From positions 1 to 9,263 of the forward strand of contig CAYJEE010000020.1 in assembly GCA_964369145.1 (NCBI GenBank): DNA of 9,263 bases. Reading direction: 5' to 3'. The translations under genes and the position numbers were made by a program. A model generated the notes under the pieces. That model did not search any database and had not been told where the DNA came from. It saw only the letters and a program-made list of their open reading frames with translations. This document shows, piece after piece, positions 1 through 4,596 of the stretch (within the stretch, counting starts at the first letter, position 1; each line of letters opens with the position of its first letter). This stretch comes from UBA910 sp964369145. GTDB taxonomy: Bacteria; Patescibacteriota; Minisyncoccia; Phycocordibacterales; DATDWN01.

Positions 1-165
1 CGAGGTGAGAAGACGTATTACGTCTTCGCAAGACCTTGCCAGAGCTTTTGTACTCAAAAGATCGACAAGGTGTACTGTTCCAGTAGGGAAAGCCAAAAGT
101 GCTCGCTGGAGACTTTTGGGCAGCTCCGATTAGGTGCATTGGTTGGGTCGCGGAAGTCATGTTAA
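1..165 (+). ncRNA. Unidentified structured RNA (partial, cut by window start)
   Basis: The stretch holds successive inverted repeats: an 8-bp perfect stem with 3-nt loop (9-16 with 20-27); a compound hairpin with outer stem CCTTG/CAAGG (34-38 with 66-70) and inner stem CTTTTG/CAAAAG (45-50 with 55-60); a 5-bp stem TACTG/CAGTA (73-77 with 81-85); an 8-bp stem CCAAAAGT/ACTTTTGG (93-100 with 112-119); and a 5-bp stem with one G-U pair (126-130 with 138-142). The 11-nt loop at 101-111 contains GGAG, which can pair with CTCC at 124-127, giving an H-type pseudoknot. I could not match it to RNase P RNA, tmRNA, SRP RNA or 6S RNA from memory: no T-arm/CCA end, no SRP tetraloop region, no RNase P core motif. 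Frame 1 is open to a TAA at 163-165, but would be rich in Cys (6 in 54) and uses only AAG for Lys, unlike the neighbouring genes. The strand is a guess supported only by the G-U pair. Confidence 0.4.
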
Positions 166-172
166 GAAGAAG

Positions 173-201
173 TTGCAAAAATAAGGAATTTTTGGTACAG
201 T
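173..201 (+). promoter_or_regulatory. rpmE promoter, close to start codon
   Basis: A -35 box TTGCAA (173-178), a 17-bp spacer and a -10 box TACAGT (196-201) precede the rpmE ATG at 211. Only 9 nt separate the -10 box from the ATG, so transcription should begin near 208, leaving an untranslated leader of about 3 nt. There is no room for a Shine-Dalgarno site. The same -35 hexamer and spacing occur before rpsB. Confidence 0.75.
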
Positions 202-210
202 ATTCGGGCA

Positions 211-477
211 ATGAAAAAAGACATACATCCTAAGAACTACCGAGACGTTTTGTTTATCGACAACTCAAACAGTGCCGAGTTTATTATCTCGTCTGCAGTG
301 AAAACTTCTGAGACAGGAAAAGCAACTGATGGTAAAGAATATCCTATTTTCCGAGTGGAAATCTCAAGTGCATCACATCCATTTTATACAGGAAATGAGA
401 AATCACTCGACACCGCAGGACGTGTAGAACGCTTTAAAGCAAAGCAGGCAAAGGTAACAGCTAAAAAAGCTAAATAA
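211..477 (+). CDS. rpmE: 50S ribosomal protein L31, zinc-free type
   Basis: Large-subunit ribosomal protein bL31, 88 residues, which in other bacteria bridges the 50S and 30S subunits near the central protuberance. The N-terminus MKKDIHP and the stretch around residues 43-60 (YPIFRVEISSASHPFYTG) are the hallmark L31 motifs; DTAGRVERFKAK near 67-78 matches the family's conserved EGRVxxF end. The protein contains no cysteine, so it lacks the CxxC zinc ligands of classical RpmE and resembles the type B (YkgM/RpmE2) form. In organisms with both forms the zinc-free one replaces RpmE under zinc starvation; whether a second copy exists here cannot be seen. A lysine- and alanine-rich tail extends past residue 75. 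The ATG at 211 is chosen because the promoter ends at 201 and no earlier start fits. It is followed by its own terminator, then prfA, a common gene order in bacteria. Confidence 0.93.
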   Translation: MKKDIHPKNYRDVLFIDNSNSAEFIISSAVKTSETGKATDGKEYPIFRVEISSASHPFYTGNEKSLDTAGRVERFKAKQAKVTAKKAK

Positions 478-490
478 CTACTCACACAAG

Positions 491-518
491 AAATTCCTCA
501 CTTTGTGGGGGATTTTTT
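491..518 (+). terminator. Intrinsic terminator after rpmE
   Basis: An 11-bp stem (491-501 with 505-515, including two T-G pairs) closes a 3-nt TTT loop and runs into a T tract at 513-518. It lies 13 bp after the rpmE stop codon and ends 16 bp before the prfA ATG. It should separate rpmE transcripts from prfA and makes a GTG start for prfA at 505, inside the stem, unlikely. Confidence 0.85.
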
Positions 519-526
519 GTTACTAT
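518..526 (+). promoter_or_regulatory. Extended -10 promoter of prfA
   Basis: TGT followed by TACTAT (521-526) fits the extended -10 pattern TGnTATAAT. No good -35 box is present at 16-18 bp upstream, where the terminator stem lies. The prfA ATG starts 8 nt after the -10 box, so the predicted transcription start is within a few bases of the start codon. The identical nine bases occur on the minus strand before the glycosyltransferase gene. Confidence 0.6.
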
Positions 527-534
527 ATACACAT

Positions 535-1503
535 ATGGACGATCAGTTTAAAGACAATCCAAAAACCGCATATCTCTACGAGATGTATACAAAACTTCAG
601 AAAGATGAAGAGGATATCGCTGTGCTCGAAGCAGACCCGAGTATGGTTGAAATGGTAAAAACTGAGCGAGCAAATATCGATGCGCAGAAGGAGGCACTGC
701 TCTCACAGATGAAAGAGATTATTGAATCTGAAAAGAAAGAAGAAGAATTTCCTAATGAAATCATCCTCGAAGTCCGTGCGGGAGCGGGTGGGGAAGAAGC
801 ATCACTTTTTGCTGAAGAGCTCGCTCATATGTATAGCCGATATGCTGAAATTCAGGGGTGGAATGTGTCTGTGGTAGATGAGTCGAGAAGCGCAGTAGGA
901 GGATACAAAGAAGCGGCGTTTGAGATCAGAGGGAAAGATGTCTACAAAAAGCTTCGCTATGAGACCGGAGTGCATCGAGTCCAGCGTGTACCAGCGACCG
1001 AAAAGATGGGGCGAGTACATACCTCGACTGCATCTGTGGCAATCCTTCCTGTGCGAAAAAAGACAAATATTTATATCAACCCTGCAGACTTGGAGATGGA
1101 ATTTTCTCGGTCTGGGGGTGCAGGAGGACAAAACGTAAACAAAGTGGAGACCGCGGTACGTATCATCCATAAGCCGACAGGTATCGATGTGCGTTCGACT
1201 GCGGAGCGAAGCCAGCTTAAAAATCGCGAAAAAGCGATGAGTATTTTGACTGCCAAACTTCAGGTGCTCAAAGATGAGGAAGAAGCTCGCAAGTTTTCTG
1301 CTGAACGAAAAGATCAGATCGGTACTGCCGACAGGTCGGAGAAAATCCGCACCTACAATATTCTCCAAGACCGTATCACTGACCACCGTATCAGAGTCTC
1401 ATGGCACAATATTACCAAGATTTTGGAGGGGGAAATGGGGGGTATTATCGAAGCATTTGAGAATTTTAACGGTCAGGTTGTCGAAGGAGGAGACGATGAG
1501 TGA
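535..1503 (+). CDS. prfA: Peptide chain release factor 1
   Basis: Class I release factor, 322 residues, that reads UAA and UAG in the ribosomal A site and triggers peptidyl-tRNA hydrolysis. The catalytic GGQ motif is at residues 197-199 within SGGAGGQNVNKVETAVRI. The codon-reading tripeptide is PAT at 153-155 (HRVQRVPATE), which marks RF1 rather than RF2 (SPF). LEVRAGAGGEEA near 78-89 opens the core. Domain 1 before it is only about 75 residues, against roughly 110 in E. coli RF1 (360 residues), so the N-terminal coiled domain that faces the L11 stalk and RF3 is reduced. The start is ATG 535, because an upstream in-frame GTG at 505 lies inside the terminator. The gene ends in TGA, a codon that RF1 does not read, so its own termination needs RF2. 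The usual downstream partner prmC, which methylates the GGQ glutamine, is absent; rpsB follows. Confidence 0.95.
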   Translation: MDDQFKDNPKTAYLYEMYTKLQKDEEDIAVLEADPSMVEMVKTERANIDAQKEALLSQMKEIIESEKKEEEFPNEIILEVRAGAGGEEASLFAEELAHMYSRYAEIQGWNVSVVDESRSAVGGYKEAAFEIRGKDVYKKLRYETGVHRVQRVPATEKMGRVHTSTASVAILPVRKKTNIYINPADLEMEFSRSGGAGGQNVNKVETAVRIIHKPTGIDVRSTAERSQLKNREKAMSILTAKLQVLKDEEEARKFSAERKDQIGTADRSEKIRTYNILQDRITDHRIRVSWHNITKILEGEMGGIIEAFENFNGQVVEGGDDE

Positions 1504-1507
1504 CCTA

Positions 1508-1536
1508 TTGCAAATGACTGTCTAGTTTGGTATAGT
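1508..1536 (+). promoter_or_regulatory. rpsB promoter, close to start codon
   Basis: TTGCAA (1508-1513), a 17-bp spacer and TATAGT (1531-1536) sit between the prfA stop and the rpsB ATG at 1548. The -10 box is 11 nt from the ATG, predicting a leader of about 4-6 nt. No terminator separates prfA from rpsB, so some read-through from prfA is possible. The short leader leaves no space for the structured S2-binding leader known from other bacteria. Confidence 0.8.
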
Positions 1537-1547
1537 AGTCCGTACAT

Positions 1548-2258
1548 ATGGAAAAAAACATCACTTCAAGCCAGAATACTGTAGATAACCTTTTTGCTGT
1601 AGGGGCTCATTTTGGCTTCGTAAAATCTCGACGACATCCGTCACATAAACCGTTTATTTTTGGTACTAAAAATAAGATTGAAATCTTTGATCTCGAAAAG
1701 ACAAAAATGTCACTCGATAAAGCACTTGAGTTTGTAAAAGAACTCGGAGCTAAAAATGCACCTATCCTTTTTGTTGGTGGTAAAAGTGAAGCAAAAGAAG
1801 CTATTGAAAAAGCAGGTATGTCACTTGGTTTTCCATACGTAGCAGGACGATGGCTCGGAGGAACACTTACAAACTTTCCTGAAATCAGAAAGCGAGTCAA
1901 CAAACTCGAAGACCTTCTTTCACAAAAAGAAAAAGGTGAACTTGTAAAATACACTAAAAAGGAGCGACTTTTGATTGACCGAGAAATCGAACGAATGAAG
2001 ATTTTCTTTACAGGACTTTCAAATCTTAAAGGGATGCCACAGGCTGTCTTTATTGTAGATACAAAACGAGAATATTCAGCGGTCGCTGAAGCGAAAGCTC
2101 TTAATATACCGATTATCTCTCTTGTTGGTTCAGACTGTAACCTAAAAGAAAGTTCGTATCCAATCCCAGGAAATGATGCATCAAAAGCAAGTATTTCATA
2201 TTTTGTAGATCAGATTGTATCTGCATATCGTGCAGGACAGATCACAAAAACTCAGTAG
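1548..2258 (+). CDS. rpsB: 30S ribosomal protein S2
   Basis: Small-subunit ribosomal protein uS2, 236 residues, which binds the head-body junction of the 30S subunit near S1 and the mRNA exit. Family landmarks in order: GAHFG near 19-23, the RRHPSHKPFIFGTKNKIEIFDL region that replaces the usual RRWNPKMKPYIFGxRNGIHIIDL, GRWLGGTLTNF near 100-110, a coiled-coil insertion rich in Lys and Glu at about 118-150, then VDTKREYSAVAEAKALNIPII and the SYPIPGND end. The second His of the usual GAHFGH motif is replaced by Phe and SDCN takes the place of the usual TNCDP-like segment, showing divergence but not decay. Arginine is coded by CGA in 8 of 10 cases, odd for a highly expressed gene. It is followed after 49 bp by tsf, the usual rpsB-tsf pair. 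The stop is TAG. Confidence 0.95.
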   Translation: MEKNITSSQNTVDNLFAVGAHFGFVKSRRHPSHKPFIFGTKNKIEIFDLEKTKMSLDKALEFVKELGAKNAPILFVGGKSEAKEAIEKAGMSLGFPYVAGRWLGGTLTNFPEIRKRVNKLEDLLSQKEKGELVKYTKKERLLIDREIERMKIFFTGLSNLKGMPQAVFIVDTKREYSAVAEAKALNIPIISLVGSDCNLKESSYPIPGNDASKASISYFVDQIVSAYRAGQITKTQ

Positions 2259-2290
2259 TACCTCTTTTGTTTCTTTTAGTTTTATTTATT

Positions 2291-2299
2291 TGTTAATTT
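2291..2299 (+). promoter_or_regulatory. Possible extended -10 box before tsf
   Basis: TGT followed by TAATTT (2294-2299) ends 8 nt before the tsf ATG, the same distance as at prfA. The surroundings are T-rich and no clear -35 box is present. It could be a chance match in AT-rich DNA, with tsf transcribed from the rpsB promoter. Confidence 0.3.
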
Positions 2300-2307
2300 A
2301 AAATTTT

Positions 2308-2892
2308 ATGGAAATCACAACAGAACTTATCAAAACACTTCGAGATCAAACAGGAGTGTCTGTTATGCAGTGCAAAAAAGCTCTTGAAGAATCTCAGGGT
2401 GATATGGATAAGGCTGTGATTATCCTTAAAAAAAGAAGTGCAGAAAGTGCACAAAAGAAAAGTGACCGAGAGCTTGGTGCAGGTGTAGTGGAAAGCTATA
2501 TTCACAGCACAAAGACTGTGGGAGCGATGGTTGAGCTCATGTGTGAGACAGACTTTGTGTCTGGAAACGAAGAGTTCAAAAAACTCGCATACGATATTGC
2601 AATGCACGTCGCTGCAACAAATCCAAGTGTACTTACAAAAGAAGAAATCTCTGAAGCTGCGAAAGCAAAAGCACTCGAAGTGTTTGCGCCAGAGGTTGAA
2701 GGAAAACCTGAAGAACTTAAAGCAAAAATTCTTGAAGGTAAACTTGATTCATTTTTCAATGAGCAGGTTTTGCTTGATCAGCCATTTATCAAAAATCCTG
2801 ATGTAACTATCAGAGGATTGATCGAACAAGGCACTCAGAAATTCGGAGAAAAAATTCAGCTGACACGGTTTGTACGATTCTCAGCAAAATAG
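2308..2892 (+). CDS. tsf: Elongation factor Ts
   Basis: Guanine nucleotide exchange factor that releases GDP from EF-Tu in the cytoplasm. At 194 residues it is the short form, close to the Thermus protein (about 196) and well below E. coli (283). The N-terminal UBA-like domain is clear: LRDQTGVSVMQCKKALEES followed by GDMDKAVIILKKR, up to about residue 47. The core signature MCETDFVSGNEEFKKLA is near residues 78-94, and EQVLLDQPFIKNPDVTI near 151-167 is the conserved C-terminal segment. The ATG at 2308 gives exactly the family's N-terminus. No Shine-Dalgarno site precedes it; the spacer after rpsB is a T- and A-rich 49 bp. It is probably co-transcribed with rpsB, perhaps with a weak promoter of its own. 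The stop is TAG. Confidence 0.95.
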   Translation: MEITTELIKTLRDQTGVSVMQCKKALEESQGDMDKAVIILKKRSAESAQKKSDRELGAGVVESYIHSTKTVGAMVELMCETDFVSGNEEFKKLAYDIAMHVAATNPSVLTKEEISEAAKAKALEVFAPEVEGKPEELKAKILEGKLDSFFNEQVLLDQPFIKNPDVTIRGLIEQGTQKFGEKIQLTRFVRFSAK

Positions 2893-2933
2893 GCTGATGG
2901 GGTTTACGGTAATTGTGGGGTGCGAGCCCAGAT

Positions 2934-2939
2934 TACACA
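2934..2939 (+). promoter_or_regulatory. Weak -10-like box before the small membrane protein
   Basis: TACACA ends 8 nt before the ATG at 2948, the spacing seen at the better promoters in this window. It has neither a TG extension nor a convincing -35 box. Read-through from tsf is an equally good explanation, since no terminator lies between them. Confidence 0.25.
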
Positions 2940-2947
2940 GATATTCT

Positions 2948-3364
2948 ATGACAACTACAATCTTCATATCTTCTTTTCTTGCGTTAGGTGCAATGATTGG
3001 AACGAAAATGATTGAACAGAAACTCGGTTCATTTCCGCTGTGGACTAATCTTGTGTCAAAAACAGATGAGTGGGTACACCAGTGGATAGGGGTACTGATC
3101 GCGAAGTATCAGTTGTGGAAAAAGATAGCGTATCTTTTTGTATTCAATTTTCTTCCTTCATATGCGTATGAGCTTTTGATAAAGATGAAGGATTATGTGT
3201 ATAAAAAATACTACGAATCCCAGTCTAAACTCAAAGGGAATAAACGCATGCTTCGCGCAAATGGGTCCGTATCGTCTTTCTTGCAGGAGATAAGCGCAGA
3301 GCCGAAGAAAGAGGAGGTGGTTGAGAGTGAGGAGGTGAAAGAAGAAAAAGAGTTGAAATCATAA
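2948..3364 (+). CDS. Small membrane protein with acidic C-terminal tail
   Basis: A 138-residue protein that I do not recognise as a named family. Residues 3-20 (starting TTIFISSFLALGAMIG) form a hydrophobic segment that may be a membrane anchor or uncleaved signal. A second hydrophobic stretch spans about 59-77 (around AYLFVFNFLPSYAYEL). Between them lies an amphipathic, Trp-containing region (30-58). After the second helix the protein is basic (KMKDYVYKKYY, KLKGNKRMLRANG), then has SVSSFLQEI, and ends in a tail of mostly Glu and Lys from about 117 on. The first basic stretch next to a membrane helix and the charged tail suggest a cytoplasmic C-terminus (inference). The ATG at 2948 is preferred to an ATG at 2870 inside tsf. 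It starts 55 bp after tsf and is probably in the same transcript. Function unknown. Confidence 0.7.
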   Translation: MTTTIFISSFLALGAMIGTKMIEQKLGSFPLWTNLVSKTDEWVHQWIGVLIAKYQLWKKIAYLFVFNFLPSYAYELLIKMKDYVYKKYYESQSKLKGNKRMLRANGSVSSFLQEISAEPKKEEVVESEEVKEEKELKS

Positions 3365-3381
3365 GATTTTTTTGATACAGT
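3353..3381 (+). promoter_or_regulatory. Orphan promoter upstream of tRNA-Thr
   Basis: TTGAAA (3353-3358), a 17-bp spacer ending in TGA, and TACAGT (3376-3381) make the best -35/extended -10 combination in the window. The -35 box lies in the last codons of the preceding gene. The predicted start is near 3388, but no ATG follows nearby, unlike every other promoter here. The 105 bases up to the tRNA hold a 5-bp stem CGCCT/AGGCG (3431-3435 with 3449-3453) and a 19-codon frame opening with TTG at 3408 and ending at TAG 3465-3467, which would be hydrophobic. Either the promoter gives a long-leader tRNA precursor, or it makes a small RNA. Confidence 0.6.
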
Positions 3382-3480
3382 AGGATAGTTCAGAAAGCAG
3401 AAAATAGTTGTTTAGTAAAATTGCATACACCGCCTTAACTGTTTTGGTAGGCGTTGGATGGGATTAGTTACTCAGGATAC

Positions 3481-3486
3481 TATAAT
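3481..3486 (+). promoter_or_regulatory. -10 box of tRNA-Thr
   Basis: A consensus TATAAT ends 7 nt before the first base of the mature tRNA at 3494. The expected transcription start therefore coincides with the mature 5' end. No convincing -35 box is found 16-18 bp upstream. Confidence 0.6.
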
Positions 3487-3493
3487 ACATTAA

Positions 3494-3569
3494 GCCACCT
3501 TAGCTCAGTTGGTAGAGCAATACTTTTGTAAAGTATGGGTCCTCGGTTCAAGCCCGAGAGGTGGCTCCA
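3494..3569 (+). tRNA. tRNA-Thr (anticodon UGU)
   Basis: A 76-base tRNA including an encoded CCA end. Acceptor stem GCCACCT/AGGTGGC pairs fully; D stem GCTC/GAGC with loop AGTTGGTA; anticodon stem ATACT/AGTAT with loop TTTGTAA, anticodon TGT at 3527-3529; five-base variable loop; T stem CTCGG/CCGAG with loop TTCAAGC. The discriminator base is T (3566) before CCA. UGU reads ACA and, by wobble, other Thr codons. It is a single gene with a -10 box just upstream and a terminator stem starting 2 nt after the CCA. Confidence 0.97.
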
Positions 3570-3570
3570 G

Positions 3571-3596
3571 AAAAAACACTCGCAAGAGTGTTTTTT
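3571..3596 (+). terminator. Intrinsic terminator after tRNA-Thr
   Basis: Perfect 11-bp stem (3571-3581 with 3586-3596) with a GCAA tetraloop and a T6 tract forming the end of the 3' arm. The stem begins with A6 and ends with T6, so it could also act on the other strand, but the gene it serves is the tRNA just upstream. Confidence 0.9.
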
Positions 3597-3631
3597 GCTA
3601 CCTTATCCACTATCCCTATCTTTTGTCGGCA

Positions 3632-3640
3632 TGATATACT
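3632..3640 (+). promoter_or_regulatory. Extended -10 promoter of coiled-coil protein gene
   Basis: TGA followed by TATACT (3635-3640) fits the extended -10 pattern. The ATG at 3648 begins 7 nt after it, so the predicted transcript starts at or within a base or two of the start codon. No -35 box of quality is seen upstream. Confidence 0.6.
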
Positions 3641-3647
3641 TTTGCCA

Positions 3648-3895
3648 ATGACAGATGATGCTAAAATAAAAAAATACATACAACAGGTCCGAGAGGAGGC
3701 TAATGAAGATCTCAAGAGACATGTCGGTGCACTCACTGAGGATTTTAATGACAAATTATCAGGAGTCGCTGAAATGGTAGGGAGCTTAATGACAGATATG
3801 ACTGGAGTAAAAGATAAGCTTGATGTAATTCAATCTGATGTTGAGATCATCAAAAACGATTTAAAACAAAAAGTAGATCGAAGTGAATTTGAAGC
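3648..3895 (+). CDS. Coiled-coil protein, C-terminus lost in assembly gap
   Basis: The first 82 codons of a gene that enters the N run. The protein is hydrophilic, with no signal peptide or membrane segment. From about residue 20 it shows a regular alternation of hydrophobic residues (LTEDFNDKLSGVAEMVGSLM, then VKDKLDVIQSDVEIIKNDLK) typical of a long alpha-helical coiled coil, and ends with KVDRSEFEA before the gap. Small proteins with this layout are common among unnamed parcubacterial genes, but I cannot name a family. The start at 3648 is supported by the promoter ending at 3640; an in-frame ATG at 3561 overlaps the tRNA and is rejected. The gene converges with the thioredoxin-like gene on the other side of the gap. 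Function unknown. Confidence 0.6.
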
Positions 3896-3995
3896 NNNNN
3901 NNNNNNNNNNNNNNNNNNNNNNNNNNNNNNNNNNNNNNNNNNNNNNNNNNNNNNNNNNNNNNNNNNNNNNNNNNNNNNNNNNNNNNNNNNNNNNN
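3896..3995. other. Assembly gap of 100 Ns
   Basis: Exactly 100 undetermined bases, a customary placeholder length for a scaffold join of unknown size. It removes the 3' ends of two convergent genes. The real distance may be very different, and further genes or a terminator could lie in it. Confidence 0.98.
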
Positions 3996-4564
3996 GCAGG
4001 GAGGTTGTTTTCTACTTTATTGATTGAAATGAGGGTTTTGAGGGCTGAGAGTTCGAGATTGTAGTCAAATGCATAGACGCGTACCTCAGGGTACTCTTGG
4101 CGGATTTTGGTAAGAACATATCCTTCTTTTTCACAGTCCTCACAGTCTCCAGTGTTTGAGTAGAAGTAGACGATTGAGACAGGAGCAGTTTTACATTTCT
4201 CTGCTATTTTTTTCATCAGAAGGTAGTCTTTGATTTGGAGCAGGGAGTAGTATCGTTTGACTGACTGCACCTCGCTATCATCTGCACCACGATCTTTTTC
4301 GGTTATTGCGAGTTTTTCCTCGAGTGAAGAAAGCTCACCTGAAAGAGTGCTTGAACCAACAAACTTACATGAAGAGCTTTCAAGAAGTGAAAACTGAGTC
4401 TCAGAAGAAAGAATGTCGATCGCTATCTTGTCTTGAATGTTTTTAACTTCAGCAAGTCTTTTTTCACTAACATAATTGCTTGTATAGAGTGCGGTTGCAA
4501 AAATCGCCACCGTAATGATAAAGGTGAGAATATATTTTTTCCAGTTGATTTCGTTGTGTTCCAT
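3996..4564 (-). CDS. Membrane-anchored thioredoxin-like protein, C-terminus lost in gap
   Basis: The first 189 residues of a leftward gene that enters the N run. A short N-terminus with WKK is followed by one membrane segment at about residues 11-29 (YILTFIITVAIFATALYTS), suggesting an N-in anchor with the rest outside the cytoplasm. Residues 33-100 are polar and helical with coiled-coil character. From about 128 the pattern APVSIVYFYSNTGDCEDCEK matches the first strand and active-site turn of the thioredoxin fold, with a CxxC pair at Cys141 and Cys144 (CEDC). VRVYAFDYN near 161-169 would be the next strand, and NLP just before the gap sits where the cis-proline loop is expected. A redox or disulfide role outside the cell membrane is inference. 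The ATG at 4564 lies 32 bp after the glycosyltransferase stop, so the two are likely co-transcribed. Confidence 0.7.
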
Positions 4565-4596
4565 ATTTTTTTAATTAATTAAATAATTCAGGTCTT

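Noticed and set aside
1..165. Open frame reading to a TAA at 163-165 as the end of a protein gene
   Set aside because: It is Cys-rich, uses AAG for every Lys unlike the neighbours, matches no family I know, and coincides with dense inverted repeats.
505..534. Upstream in-frame GTG that would lengthen prfA by 10 codons
   Set aside because: It lies in the 3' arm of the rpmE terminator and upstream of the likely prfA promoter; the RF1 family match begins at the ATG at 535.
802..1386. Long minus-strand open frame within prfA
   Set aside because: It lies entirely inside a well-supported RF1 gene, has no family match, and is explained by the codon pattern of the opposite strand.
3561..3647. Earlier ATG for the coiled-coil gene overlapping the tRNA
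   Set aside because: It would translate through the tRNA 3' end and its terminator; the promoter at 3632-3640 points to the ATG at 3648.
4568..4583. Palindrome TTTAATTAATTAAA between the glycosyltransferase and thioredoxin-like genes
   Set aside because: It is made only of A and T in an AT-rich spacer; such palindromes arise easily by chance and no protein site is implied.
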